Source: Anaerolineae bacterium
GTDB taxonomy: Bacteria > Chloroflexota > Anaerolineae > JAAYZQ01
Assembly (NCBI GenBank): GCA_016926595.1
Contig: JAFGOG010000400.1
Coordinates: 1-31,776, forward strand
Length of the DNA: 31,776 nucleotides
Direction of reading: 5' to 3'
Made by a program: the position numbers and the translations under genes. The notes below the pieces were generated by a model. The model was not told where the DNA came from, did not search any database, and worked only from the letters and a program-made list of their open reading frames with translations. Positions 1 to 9,733 of this stretch are shown one piece after another; positions within the stretch are counted from its first letter, which is position 1, and each line of letters opens with the position of its first letter.

Positions 1-8
1 GCAGGTGG

Positions 9-1346
9 TTGACGTCGGCAGCGATCTACCAGGGCGGGCACAGAGAGCAGTTCCTGACCGAGTTGGGTCACCACCTCGATGGGCAAAATCTCGAACCGGA
101 GAAAAAGCGAGAGGTTGCCGAGGCACTTGGCGCGATCGCACGTGACAAAGAACGCAGCCTGGACGAAGCAGTCGAGATCGCCGACGCACACGGGCTCGAC
201 AGCCATGGCTGGATCGGCCAAAGGGAGAGCGATCTATTCGGCCTGGCACGCCGGTACAACCGGGAGCAGGCCGGTCGCCAGGCGCTAAAGAACATGGACA
301 GCGCCCTGGGCCAGATCGTCTACACCGTCTCGCGAGTCAATGCCTCCGACAAGTACACGCCCGCGGAGCGAGAAGAAACGATCCGCCGTCTGGCCGAGGA
401 GCTGCAGGCCGAGGTGGACAAGTTCAAATACGACACCGGCGCCGACATGGAGTACGTGAACGCGGTGCGCAAGAAGGTGGGCCGGGAGCTGGTGTGGCTG
501 GACGTGCACAAGGACCCGAGCATCTTTGTCCGCGAGACCCGGCTATCCCACAGCCCAGACGCCGTGTCCCACCTGTGGAACCACGTCAGCCGCGCGTTCC
601 GGAGATGGGAGCGGGCGATGGAGCCGCCGAGTCATTTCAAGGACATGCTGCCGGCCGAGTTCACCGAGGAGCAGTATCTCGTGGCCAGGAAGCAGTTGAA
701 GGAATACAACCGCGCCGTAGCCAGGTCGATGAGCGGCGAGGATGACAAGGCGATAGTCAGCGCCATCCAGCGCCTGTACGAGTGGAGCAAGGGCTACACC
801 GATCCCCAGGAGCGGCGGGTGATGGCCCAGGCCGTGTGGCACGCTGCGCACGAAAGCATCCGGTCGGGGGGCACGGCGTCGGCGGCCTTCCACGCCTTCC
901 GGCCCGAGATGTTGAGCCAGCTTCAGACCCCACAGCCACAGCCTGTCCGCGAGATCCTGATCCTGGGGCCGCAGCACGACAACAACCTGGGTGAATCGGG
1001 TGCGGCTTATTACGACGAGCCGCGCACGACGCGCATCCGCATTCTCCTCGAGGATTACACCGACACCTATGGGCGTACCGAGAAACGGATGGCGGCCTAC
1101 CAACTGGACGAAGGCGGCGCATCGGGGCAGAGAATGGGCTACCTGCCCAAAGACGCGCCGCGACAGACCGGCAACTATGTCGCCCATCTGCATCGGCCGG
1201 TAAACAAGAAGGGAGAGAGAGGTCGGATCGAGGGCACGCTGGCTCCGCTGCGAGAATACCAATCCGGACTCCAGCCCAGTGATTTTTCGTACTCGCCCAG
1301 CGAACCGTCCAGCATGTCACGTAGTCTCCACGACCGGAATGGATAA
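9..1346 (+). CDS. Hypothetical protein, possibly 5'-truncated by window edge
   Basis: A 445-codon frame starting at TTG. The codons before it (AGG TGG) are also open, so the true start may lie outside the window. I do not recognise the family. Residues 1-290 are highly charged and predicted mostly helical. Around residues 315-345 the sequence changes character, with a short hydrophobic strand (EILILGPQ), then acidic and arginine-rich strand-like segments, ending in a serine/proline-rich tail. There is no signal peptide, membrane helix or P-loop. It is the only sizeable plus-strand gene and converges on the large minus-strand operon, so it is not co-transcribed with it. The reverse-strand frame inside it lacks a ribosome site and looks like a shadow. 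Reality of the gene is fairly certain; function is unknown. Confidence 0.75.
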   Translation: MTSAAIYQGGHREQFLTELGHHLDGQNLEPEKKREVAEALGAIARDKERSLDEAVEIADAHGLDSHGWIGQRESDLFGLARRYNREQAGRQALKNMDSALGQIVYTVSRVNASDKYTPAEREETIRRLAEELQAEVDKFKYDTGADMEYVNAVRKKVGRELVWLDVHKDPSIFVRETRLSHSPDAVSHLWNHVSRAFRRWERAMEPPSHFKDMLPAEFTEEQYLVARKQLKEYNRAVARSMSGEDDKAIVSAIQRLYEWSKGYTDPQERRVMAQAVWHAAHESIRSGGTASAAFHAFRPEMLSQLQTPQPQPVREILILGPQHDNNLGESGAAYYDEPRTTRIRILLEDYTDTYGRTEKRMAAYQLDEGGASGQRMGYLPKDAPRQTGNYVAHLHRPVNKKGERGRIEGTLAPLREYQSGLQPSDFSYSPSEPSSMSRSLHDRNG

Positions 1347-1787
1347 GGTCACCAGGCTTCGTGCTCAAACGCGCTTGCGCTTGCTTTTGCACGTTTCGAC
1401 AATCAGTAGTACAATTCTTGCGCTTCAGTGCAGAAAAAGCCGATGGCCCTTGCTTAAGCTACTGGATGATGCTGCACATTGCAGGTGCCACGGTGAGAAA
1501 AATGCGACACAAAGGACCTTCATTGGCACAGTATCGGCTTTTATAGTCTTGCATTGAGAGGAAACGTCATGGGAGCGCCCTCATCACTCCTACCAATGTT
1601 GCCTCTGGTAGATATGCACCCGCGCCATTGGGACCTCACCCCGCCCGTTTCAAGCTGTTACCTGGAATCTGCATGCGTCTGTTTGGATCGCCACCATCGT
1701 CCGCCGCAAGTATTTCAACTTGGCGACGACCAAGAAGAAATCCTAGTGTAGCCAGTGAGAAGGCAGCATCCTCGTAAGTTCCCCTGT
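1347..1787. other. Convergent intergenic gap
   Basis: About 440 bp between the plus-strand gene ending at 1346 and the minus-strand propeller gene ending at 1788. Both transcription units should terminate here, but I find no strong stem followed by a T-run for either strand. A short inverted repeat CTGCA-cat-TGCAG lies at 1472-1484, and a GCGC-tt-GCGC stem occurs near 1370. Neither is convincing as a terminator. One possible small gene is listed separately. Confidence 0.5.
1569..1751 (+). CDS. Possible small ORF (60 aa)
   Basis: ATG at 1569 follows a purine-rich GAGAGGAAA seven to eight bases upstream, a fair Shine-Dalgarno match. The 60-residue product is proline- and cysteine-containing and resembles nothing I know. 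A TTGGCA/TATAGT pair lies upstream (1523-1528 and 1542-1547), but its 13-bp spacing is too short for a normal sigma-70 promoter. Codon use is unremarkable. It may be chance. Confidence 0.2.
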   Translation: MGAPSSLLPMLPLVDMHPRHWDLTPPVSSCYLESACVCLDRHHRPPQVFQLGDDQEEILV

Positions 1788-4700
1788 CTAGTTTCCTTCC
1801 CCGTCTAGAGCGTCAAGGACCACCTTGAATACACCATTGTCACGTGTACTAAGCCACAACGTTTCAGAACTATCATCAAGGGCGAAATCCACAATATCAA
1901 TCAGGCTCCTTCGGCCAATATGCCAGGCATCATTACTTTCGGTATATAACGCATTATTTACCATAAACCCATCACCATCCAGATTCACAACTACGTCTGA
2001 AATAGCTCCAGCGGTAGCCGACCAATCTGTTTCAAGAACTTCCCAGCGCTGCCCACCTAATAACACCGCTGTTCGTGCCGGTGGGCCAAGCTTGATCCAT
2101 ACACGGTCGTCTGGTGCACAGCGAATGCGCTCGACATCGAGGTCCTGCCTTGTCAAGGTGAGTCGATTCGGAGGAAGCAATAAATGCGCCTGCAAGATGA
2201 GCGACATGGAACAAGGATCATCGGTGTAAAAAAACCGGAGGATGCCTCCCCGAGTGCCGATCAGGAACTGTTGTCTTGGTCTATCGACGGCCAAGCTCGT
2301 TAAGATATCAAAAGCTAGGGCCACTCCATTAGCTTCACTCGCAAAAAGCGGGTAGCCTTCGGGTGACACGATGAGGGGAAGATCTGGATCCCAAATATAC
2401 CTTGGTCTCGATGTCCAATCCATCTTTGCCACATCAATAGTGACCTGGTCTCCTGTACGAAACGCGTCACCGAGCTGATCAAACGGAACCAGTTGCCAGA
2501 CAACCTTTTCGCCGGTAAAACGGCCCTTGGCAACCTCAAACAACGGGCTTTCGCCGCTCGATGTCAAGTAAAGCCCGACTATGTTGCGATCAGAAGTGGC
2601 TCGCGCCGCCTGAAGGTCAACATCCGAAGGCCAGAGATCTTGCAGGACCAAGCTCGATCCACCTGTTCTTGAGTCCTCTTGCAGCCTATTCAGGGCAATC
2701 GCACTGCTTGTATTTCCCTCATCGCTACACCCAGCATAAGTGAGCCATGTGGAGCCATTGCCATAGTTGTCACCCGCTGCCTCGAGCGGAGCGGCCCCAC
2801 GCGCAATGTCAAAAATGAACTGACCATCTTTCACGAGAATGTCGGGCGGGAAATAGGCAAGGCGCGACGTGACTACGCTAGCCCGCACAGGCTCATCCCC
2901 AAGAACGTATGGAACCCATTCCTGTTGCCAAGTGATCCGCCGGTTGCTATCTTGGCCTTCACGTTGCAACTTCAAGACAGTACTTGCCAAAAGGAGAGAA
3001 TCGGCATTGGGCTCCTGGATCACAGGCTGCCCTTGCCGGCCAACAGAGACAAGCCGGTACAGCCGCTCCTCGATCTTTCCGACGATCACACCCGTCGGGC
3101 GGCCTGACTGCCGCGCGGTAGCACAATAGGCCATGTCGGTAAGCGGGCCGATGAGTGCAGTATCCCAGGTTGTACCCTCGACGTTGGTGCGGACAATCGG
3201 CCCAAGCGGCGTGGCGAGGAGGGCCATGTCCCCGTCGACGGCTCCGGCACAGGACACCTGATCCCATGCAAACCGATCCCAGCTCCACCAATCGGGCAAA
3301 AGTTCAAGCGAGCTCTGGTCATCAAGACGAATGAAGGGCCTGATGTCCCCATCTTTGATCTCGCGCCATCTGACAAACTTGAAATCCTCCACGTCTCGTT
3401 GCGCCTGCACAGTGATAGCCCGCCACTCACCAGCCTGGGTGCGCAGGTCCAATTCCCAGGCAGAGTGCGTATCCGGGTCGGCTGACAGCGCAATCAGCAA
3501 AACTCCGTGGTCTGACGGCTTGAGGCGATAGTCGACGTCGGCCGGGAGATCAGGTGGGACCGGCCAGAGCCCGGTGATCTTGGTTGGTGTGTGTGGATTT
3601 CGACGAACGATAGCCCGGCCTGGCAAAAGTGTGAAAAGGGAACGAACATAGCTGCACAACTGGGTGTTGTTATCGAAAAAGAACCGACCTTGTTCAAACA
3701 CAGGGCGGTCCGCGCCATCGCCAGGCTCGAAAATCAGGCGCGAATTGGAATAGCTGATGGTGACGGCGGGAGATGTGGCGACGAATTGATCATCGGGCAG
3801 AGAACTAGGGTCCTCTTGCGGCACGTTCAATCGACCGGTGTGTGAATCAAACCGCCACGCTCCATCCTCCGTCACCAGCCATGCCACAGTCCCGGCATCA
3901 TTCCGTGCGATGTGGGTGACCATGTCGTCCTTGAACTGCCACTGGCCGAGCGCCACCTGCGTCCATTGCCGGGAGCGACCCTCACGCCTGCTTACGATCG
4001 TGCGTGTGGCATCACTCGAATCCAGGTAATGGCTTTGCCATTCCCATGGTCCCAATGGCACAGAGACGGTGACCATCCCCGAGTCGACAGGCATGAAGGC
4101 CTCACGCTCCCACTTGTAGAGCCCATCCTCCATCACCGCCAATAGTTTTCTCCCGTCGGGTGTGCGGACAAAGCCGGGAACATGGTCGTGGGGGAGGATC
4201 TTGATTACACCAAAGTCATCAGACTCACGGATCACCAGCCCCGCACTTGTGGCCAACAAGAGATCGCCATCAGGAGTAAGCGCCAGGTCGTGCACATCCT
4301 GAATGGCCAGTGCGCCGCTCTCTGCCGACCACACCGGAAACTCCTCGTCGCGCCAAGCCGCCGACAGAGTACCGGTCGGATACCAGGTCCAGTCCAGGAC
4401 ATAGCCTGCCAGGTTCACACTCGCTAACACAGACGGTTCGATCTCGGGAGCAATAGTCAGCTCGCCGTCCGCGGTCTCCTGAAAAATGTCGACGTCTCCA
4501 TCGGCATAGTGCACTCGGATCTGTCCGGTAAGGATCGAGTCTATCCCGGTGACAGGTCGACCGAACGCCAGGCTGCGGGCACCTGGTATCAGCCCACCCT
4601 CCTCGGCTGCTGGCCGAAGGTTAATCAGCTCGTGGCCTTGCCAACCCCACAGCTCGCCGGATGCCGTCAGGATCACATCCTGGGTTGCGTCTGTGCTGAA

Positions 4701-7700
4701 TCCGCTTCCTTGCAGATCCATGGTGCGCCAGGTGCCCTGACAATTGAGGGTATAAGTCGTCTGCCCCGCCTGGCGGACAATGTGCATGATCCCGTCCGTC
4801 AGCAAAGGCCGGTCGCCAACACGGGTCAAAGGAACAGGTTTCAATCCCATGGCACGCAGAGACAAGCGGGCCGCCGCCGTGCGGGAGCACAGGAGACGTC
4901 CAGGTAGATGCTGACTTGTGCAGTGGCGCCCACCTATCTCGAGAAGGTTTCCAAGCTCATCCAGGGAGACTGGTATCTCATAAACTCGGTCGATGCACGA
5001 ATGCAGCAACCGTATCACGCGTATCTTGCCCCGAGTTGTTTGCAGGAGCAGGTCAGTCCTGTTGGACGAACCATCAGACAGCCAGCCCAAAAGCGAATCG
5101 CCCGGCACCCCCGGCTGAAGCAGGGTCCACTCGGCCGTTACGGGATTGTAGCTAGCCAAGCTGCCATCCGTGTCGACGAGATAGACTGCATCCTCACCCT
5201 GCTCGGCATAGACGACCTGTCGAGGGTCCAGATCTAAACCGGGGAAGACAGAACCACGCCGATACGATGTGCTGACGGTTTTATGCCAGAGATCAGCCCA
5301 AACCCACAGAACGGCCGATTCCGCCTCCACGAACGCCACGCGTAGCATTTTCCCTTCCACGTGGATAGATATATCTTTTGCGTTCTCGGGGAGCGTGGCG
5401 ATCGGGTCAGCCTCCAAGCTCTGGTTGAGCCGAAACAACCGATTTTCGTCAAGGACAATCAGGGCATCCTCGCCGACCGCGAACGCGCGGGGCCTAGTCA
5501 GGCGCCGCATCGTCTGCTCTTGCCAGGTATCGGTTAAGGCATCGTACACCCCGGCTTGCGCGTCGGGACCCAAGAAGGCAACCCGTTCCGCATCCATCTG
5601 CCAGGCAAATTGAGCCTGATCGACAAACGCCTTGAAGCCGATGCCAGCGCTGAATTGCTGGACAGACCAGAGTGACGGACCAGCATCTGGAGGTAGCCAC
5701 AGCCGGGCAACGAACCCGTCACCCAGGGCCCACACGGCCGAGCCAGAACTGTCAGTCACCCACCGTCGATAACCACGCAGCTCACTCCAACCGGCGCCCC
5801 AGGTGTGAAACAGGCTGCCATCTGCTAGCTCAGCGAACGTGCCTCGCTCAGTGCTTTGCAGGTTGATCACCGGCGACTCGCCTGGCCGCAGAGACTCGCC
5901 GCCTACTTGCTGCACCGATCCCGAGGCCCAATCGTACTCTGCAATCCAACCCCGTGATCCGCCGAGAAGAATAGTTTCCTCGGGGCCTGCCGCGAGTGCC
6001 GTGACCTTGTCAGGCGCAAAGGGGAAAGTATTGCTTTCAAAGACGACTGTGCCGTCTTCGGACAAGACTTGCCCATCGTCCAGCCGGTATAGAAGATCAT
6101 CGCTCAGCATCCGCAGTTGCGCTACGTGCTGAGGGCTAGCGAAGCTGGGCAGCCGTCTTTCCTCCATCGTACCGATAGCTGCATCATACGTAACGACCCA
6201 CTCCCCATTCAGCAAGGCTGTTTTCCAATTGTTGTCACTCGACAGCAGCAAATCGCCTATGGCCTGGTTCTGCGCATCCAGGGCGTGGTTGAGCGATGAA
6301 GCCGCGCCAGCCAGATAGATCTTGGCCGATTCGTTACCCTCCTTGTCATAGTCATAGATCTCACCATCTGGACCCAGGCCCACGATCTCGCCCGCCGACT
6401 CGGCGAGATCAACTGGAGCCGTGTCCCAACTGGGATCCAGGTTGATCCAGGTCGGGCTTACGAGGTTTGTTCGGAGGACATGTGGCCTCGAATCGGCCAG
6501 CGCCAGGAGGTGACTCTCTCCCTTCCGCAGCCGGCTGAACTCCGACAAGGTGGTCTCATTTCCCGCGACCAGGGCACGCGATAAATCGGTATAGATGTGC
6601 TGATCGGGATCGTAGATAAAGGCCCCACTCGATGTTCCGAACACCAGGTCCTGCCCCAAGCGTTCAAGGCCAGTGACGGTAGGGGCCATACTCAGCTCTT
6701 GCCAGCCCAACTCAGGGCTCAGCACTGTGGTTCGACTCGTGCCGAAGGGGTTCTGCAGTGCACGAGTTTCCAATACTGTGCCCGTCCACGATTCCCAAGA
6801 AACCTGGTATACGAGCAACTCGGAATCAGGGCTCAGGCTGATGGCACGAACAGGGTCATTAGCCAGGTTCTTCACGGTGAACTGGCGTGGCACATCGAGA
6901 TCCGAACTGTCTACCCGATACAGCCCCATGTCAGTGGCGACCAGAACCTGCCGGGCAGCGGAATCCTGGCTCTCACTGTCTCGAACGACAAGATCCACGA
7001 CGCGAACGTAGGCAAGAATGCAGGACAGGTGGCGAGCCTCGCTATCGTACACAAAGAAGCCGGTGGGGCCGCCGAGCCAGACCAGAGGGCCATCTACCCG
7101 AGTGGCAGTGATATCCGTCAGAGACCCAAGCTGGCATTCTTCTTGAGCGTGCCCAAGAAATGGCCCCGACCAGCCAGACTCGCCGCCGGGATAGAGCCAC
7201 AGAGCTCCCTGATCATCGACAGCACTGGCCCATTGATCACGGTAATCGGCATCGAGGCTCAAAATGGGGCGCGTTGATAACGATCGGGTCACTATCTCGG
7301 TCAGCGATGCACGCTCTGCGTACCGGATGCCGCCGCCCTCGAGCGTGAGCCACACACCGCCAGCAGTGATTCGCGCCTCGTCCAGGGGCACATCGGACAA
7401 GGTACCCATCTGCCAGGAGCGGGTGCGGAGTGTATGACCGTACGACGTGGTGTCGAACAGGTAACGTCCCACCCCTACTCCCTTCAGGGCAAGCAGCCAT
7501 CCCCTGTCGTCGAGAGCAGTGGCCACCACCTGATTCGCCGCGGGCTCGAACTCAAGGGGCCAGGTGGGCGTAACAGGCTGGGCAAGACATACCTGATGAG
7601 ATATTCTTCCTGACCACTGTGCGGGCGCGATCTGCGAGATTGACTGATTCTCTTGAAGCACCAGAAAATTGTCGGTGCCCGCGCCTCGAGTGACGTCCAG

Positions 7701-8105
7701 CACCCGGCCTGCGGTGACTGCCTCACGGGGTACGCGACTGGCCTTATTCAGCAGGGTCAGCCCCTGGTCGGCCGTGCCCAGCGCCAACCATTGGTCCGAC
7801 CCGGCCATGGCCGTGACTTCGGAAGCGGTATAATCGTGCCCGGGCCGGCGGTCTGCCACGTGGTCGATCGAGTTCCAGCCGAAACGAAAGGGCACCCGAG
7901 GATTGACTGCCGCCAGGATCACAATAACCGGGATCGATAGCAAGAGCGGGCAGAGAGTCACAAACAAACGAGTGCCGCGCACCTGTCGCACAGCCCAATA
8001 AGGCCACGAATGCAGCTTTCCCGCTTCCTGGTCCACCGTCAGCCAGTGCGGATCATCGAGGTCGACCGGCTTGGAGCTATGAACTTGGCGCGACAACCCT
8101 GGCAT
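1788..8105 (-). CDS. Giant membrane-anchored beta-propeller-like repeat protein (2105 aa)
   Basis: Last gene of the operon; its start overlaps the preceding gene by 29 bp, and ATG at 8105 follows AGGAAGGG. One hydrophobic helix at about residues 46-67, preceded by R40, R43 and R46, suggests an N-in signal anchor with about 2030 residues outside the cytoplasm. The rest is a long succession of short beta-blade-like units: a small or aromatic residue, G, then a hydrophobic strand, for example LWLGGPTGFFVYD, LVATDMGLYRVD, LVFGTSSGAFIYD, LLLATSAGLVI and, near the C-terminus, LWLSTRDNGVFKV. These resemble the two-component-regulator propeller (Reg_prop) ligand-sensor repeats of hybrid histidine kinases, but no kinase follows. 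No enzyme motif is visible. Likely role (inference): an extracytoplasmic sensor or scaffold for the cytoplasmic AAA+ proteins of the operon. Repeat type is moderately certain; topology and role are inferred. Confidence 0.8.
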   Translation of the reverse strand: MPGLSRQVHSSKPVDLDDPHWLTVDQEAGKLHSWPYWAVRQVRGTRLFVTLCPLLLSIPVIVILAAVNPRVPFRFGWNSIDHVADRRPGHDYTASEVTAMAGSDQWLALGTADQGLTLLNKASRVPREAVTAGRVLDVTRGAGTDNFLVLQENQSISQIAPAQWSGRISHQVCLAQPVTPTWPLEFEPAANQVVATALDDRGWLLALKGVGVGRYLFDTTSYGHTLRTRSWQMGTLSDVPLDEARITAGGVWLTLEGGGIRYAERASLTEIVTRSLSTRPILSLDADYRDQWASAVDDQGALWLYPGGESGWSGPFLGHAQEECQLGSLTDITATRVDGPLVWLGGPTGFFVYDSEARHLSCILAYVRVVDLVVRDSESQDSAARQVLVATDMGLYRVDSSDLDVPRQFTVKNLANDPVRAISLSPDSELLVYQVSWESWTGTVLETRALQNPFGTSRTTVLSPELGWQELSMAPTVTGLERLGQDLVFGTSSGAFIYDPDQHIYTDLSRALVAGNETTLSEFSRLRKGESHLLALADSRPHVLRTNLVSPTWINLDPSWDTAPVDLAESAGEIVGLGPDGEIYDYDKEGNESAKIYLAGAASSLNHALDAQNQAIGDLLLSSDNNWKTALLNGEWVVTYDAAIGTMEERRLPSFASPQHVAQLRMLSDDLLYRLDDGQVLSEDGTVVFESNTFPFAPDKVTALAAGPEETILLGGSRGWIAEYDWASGSVQQVGGESLRPGESPVINLQSTERGTFAELADGSLFHTWGAGWSELRGYRRWVTDSSGSAVWALGDGFVARLWLPPDAGPSLWSVQQFSAGIGFKAFVDQAQFAWQMDAERVAFLGPDAQAGVYDALTDTWQEQTMRRLTRPRAFAVGEDALIVLDENRLFRLNQSLEADPIATLPENAKDISIHVEGKMLRVAFVEAESAVLWVWADLWHKTVSTSYRRGSVFPGLDLDPRQVVYAEQGEDAVYLVDTDGSLASYNPVTAEWTLLQPGVPGDSLLGWLSDGSSNRTDLLLQTTRGKIRVIRLLHSCIDRVYEIPVSLDELGNLLEIGGRHCTSQHLPGRLLCSRTAAARLSLRAMGLKPVPLTRVGDRPLLTDGIMHIVRQAGQTTYTLNCQGTWRTMDLQGSGFSTDATQDVILTASGELWGWQGHELINLRPAAEEGGLIPGARSLAFGRPVTGIDSILTGQIRVHYADGDVDIFQETADGELTIAPEIEPSVLASVNLAGYVLDWTWYPTGTLSAAWRDEEFPVWSAESGALAIQDVHDLALTPDGDLLLATSAGLVIRESDDFGVIKILPHDHVPGFVRTPDGRKLLAVMEDGLYKWEREAFMPVDSGMVTVSVPLGPWEWQSHYLDSSDATRTIVSRREGRSRQWTQVALGQWQFKDDMVTHIARNDAGTVAWLVTEDGAWRFDSHTGRLNVPQEDPSSLPDDQFVATSPAVTISYSNSRLIFEPGDGADRPVFEQGRFFFDNNTQLCSYVRSLFTLLPGRAIVRRNPHTPTKITGLWPVPPDLPADVDYRLKPSDHGVLLIALSADPDTHSAWELDLRTQAGEWRAITVQAQRDVEDFKFVRWREIKDGDIRPFIRLDDQSSLELLPDWWSWDRFAWDQVSCAGAVDGDMALLATPLGPIVRTNVEGTTWDTALIGPLTDMAYCATARQSGRPTGVIVGKIEERLYRLVSVGRQGQPVIQEPNADSLLLASTVLKLQREGQDSNRRITWQQEWVPYVLGDEPVRASVVTSRLAYFPPDILVKDGQFIFDIARGAAPLEAAGDNYGNGSTWLTYAGCSDEGNTSSAIALNRLQEDSRTGGSSLVLQDLWPSDVDLQAARATSDRNIVGLYLTSSGESPLFEVAKGRFTGEKVVWQLVPFDQLGDAFRTGDQVTIDVAKMDWTSRPRYIWDPDLPLIVSPEGYPLFASEANGVALAFDILTSLAVDRPRQQFLIGTRGGILRFFYTDDPCSMSLILQAHLLLPPNRLTLTRQDLDVERIRCAPDDRVWIKLGPPARTAVLLGGQRWEVLETDWSATAGAISDVVVNLDGDGFMVNNALYTESNDAWHIGRRSLIDIVDFALDDSSETLWLSTRDNGVFKVVLDALDGEGN

Positions 8106-9375
8106 ATTCAGCCCTTCCTGCCAATCCCTCTTGCCAACCGGCGGGAGTGCGATCCCGCCATAGGTCGTACCAGTCCGCCAGGTAGCGCCGGGCCGCGACT
8201 TGGGCCGGATCTAGTTCTCCGGTAGGCGCTGGGCGGACGAACAGATCCTCGTTCTGAGCGTCGCACATAGCCATCCACGCATCAAAGCACGCCTGACCGG
8301 GAATGGAGTGGTGCGCCAGCGCAAGCCACGTGTTAGCGCAGATATTGCGCATGTCGAGGCCCAAAGCAGGGGCAGAGCCCTGTGACTCCAGTTGATCAAA
8401 CAAGTGAATGATGTCGCCGATCTTGGTGCCAGCCTCAATAGGTGTCAGAGGTGTCCTGGCCCTGACCCCGAGCGCCAAGATCTCATCCAGCAACTGGTGA
8501 TACAAGTCACCGGGCTGCTGCAATTCCTTCCGCCAAGCAGCGATTTTGCCCTGGTAGTTCTCTTGAACGGACTCTTGAGCTATCAAGCACACGGTGACCA
8601 ATTCACGAACAAGCTCCAGGATCCTCGCTCGCTGCTCGGCCGGTGGCAGCAGTTCCTCCGACCAGCGGACCGAAAGATAGCTCCGGAGGGCCAGGCCGGC
8701 AGCGACGAAACGGTCAGTAGCCTCATCTTCTGTTTCCGATGCGATGGGCATTAACACGCGCTGCTTCATCGTGTCATAGTATCCCTGGACGATGCGCAAA
8801 CAATGCACCGACCCCCATTCGGCCCTGCACGCCCGACCACTTGCCAGATTCCTGTATCTGTCCTGGAAGCGGCCATCCTGTAGCGTACCTACAACGCAAC
8901 TCAAAACTTGTGAATTGAAGAACTCGCGCCACAGCTCGCTGTATCCGAGATAGCCCCGCATGAGAATGAATCCCGATCCTACGATGATTAGCCCAGCCAG
9001 GATACACCAGCCGCAGGACCAATCGGCTGCTGTTTCATTTAGAATGATCCCAATCAGCACTACCAGCGCCACAACAGCCATCCCCGCCGACCATGGGGAA
9101 AACTGATGTAATCCCGATCTCCAGTGCCGCCAAAAGCCCCCCACGGTGAAACAGAACGCAAAGACAAGGATAAGAAGTGGCCAAGATAGGTAGAACATCT
9201 CCCCTTCGAACAACCCCTCCCAAAACCAGGTCCAGGGAAAGCGATACAGAGCCACGGCGACTGCCAGGCAGCCGAGGATGACGACGAATGCGGCGAGGCG
9301 TGTTGCCAGGTAGGTCTGGACCGACCGAACTACAGTCCGGCAGCCAGGCTCTTGGCCAGGGGAAGTATCAGTCAT
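8077..9375 (-). CDS. Four-helix integral membrane protein with cytoplasmic-type C-terminal domain (432 aa)
   Basis: I chose ATG at 9375, which overlaps the previous stop by 8 bp (ATGACTGA). A longer frame reaching 9492 would run deep into the upstream gene and adds an unstructured basic stretch. Hydrophobic helices lie at about residues 27-44, 61-80, 96-112 and 120-138. The remaining roughly 290 residues are soluble, helical and rich in leucine and charged residues, with no motif I recognise. Four helices put both termini on the same side, probably the cytoplasm. It sits between a coiled-coil protein and the single-span propeller protein, with overlapping frames on both sides, so the three are probably made in fixed proportion. 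Likely a membrane coupling subunit (inference). Confidence 0.8.
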   Translation of the reverse strand: MTDTSPGQEPGCRTVVRSVQTYLATRLAAFVVILGCLAVAVALYRFPWTWFWEGLFEGEMFYLSWPLLILVFAFCFTVGGFWRHWRSGLHQFSPWSAGMAVVALVVLIGIILNETAADWSCGWCILAGLIIVGSGFILMRGYLGYSELWREFFNSQVLSCVVGTLQDGRFQDRYRNLASGRACRAEWGSVHCLRIVQGYYDTMKQRVLMPIASETEDEATDRFVAAGLALRSYLSVRWSEELLPPAEQRARILELVRELVTVCLIAQESVQENYQGKIAAWRKELQQPGDLYHQLLDEILALGVRARTPLTPIEAGTKIGDIIHLFDQLESQGSAPALGLDMRNICANTWLALAHHSIPGQACFDAWMAMCDAQNEDLFVRPAPTGELDPAQVAARRYLADWYDLWRDRTPAGWQEGLAGRAEYARVVAPSS

Positions 9376-9733
9376 GGGGATCTTGCTCACTCCGCCTGAC
9401 GTTGTGGACCAGGCAAGAGACTGAAACACCGAGCTGGTGCATGATCTGACAGCACTCCTGCCACACCTCCAAGCGTTTCTTGGCGACATCATGCTTTGTT
9501 TGATCCAACAACTGGCTCCGAGTAACCCGCTCGTCGTTCAACCAGGAGTCCAGTCCGGCGAACTGCTTCGCGAGCACCGGTTTGCATACCTGGCTCATAT
9601 CCGCCTGCTGTTTCTTGATCTGTTGTATGCCATCGCTCAGCCTCTGGCAGCGATCCGTTAGGTCGGAGATAGCCTCTGACTGCAATTGTGCCATCTCCTC
9701 GATTTGTTGCCTACGGGCATCGAGGTCGCTCAT
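9368..9733 (-). CDS. Small coiled-coil protein (121 aa)
   Basis: ATG at 9733 overlaps the stop of the preceding gene by 4 bp (ATGA) and is preceded by AGGAAAATCG, so translation is probably coupled. The product is nearly all helical. Residues 1-45 form a heptad-like glutamine/leucine-rich segment, and a second helix covers about 60-110. Cysteines near the C-terminal half (a CC pair and one further C) could be structural. It shares coiled-coil character with the C-terminus of the 667-aa protein encoded just before it, so the two may assemble. I recognise no family. Confidence 0.78.
   Translation of the reverse strand: MSDLDARRQQIEEMAQLQSEAISDLTDRCQRLSDGIQQIKKQQADMSQVCKPVLAKQFAGLDSWLNDERVTRSQLLDQTKHDVAKKRLEVWQECCQIMHQLGVSVSCLVHNVRRSEQDPHD

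Noticed and set aside
543..1262. 239-codon minus-strand frame
   Set aside because: Entirely antisense to the 445-aa gene, no ribosome site, and a low-complexity arginine/leucine composition typical of GC-rich shadow frames.
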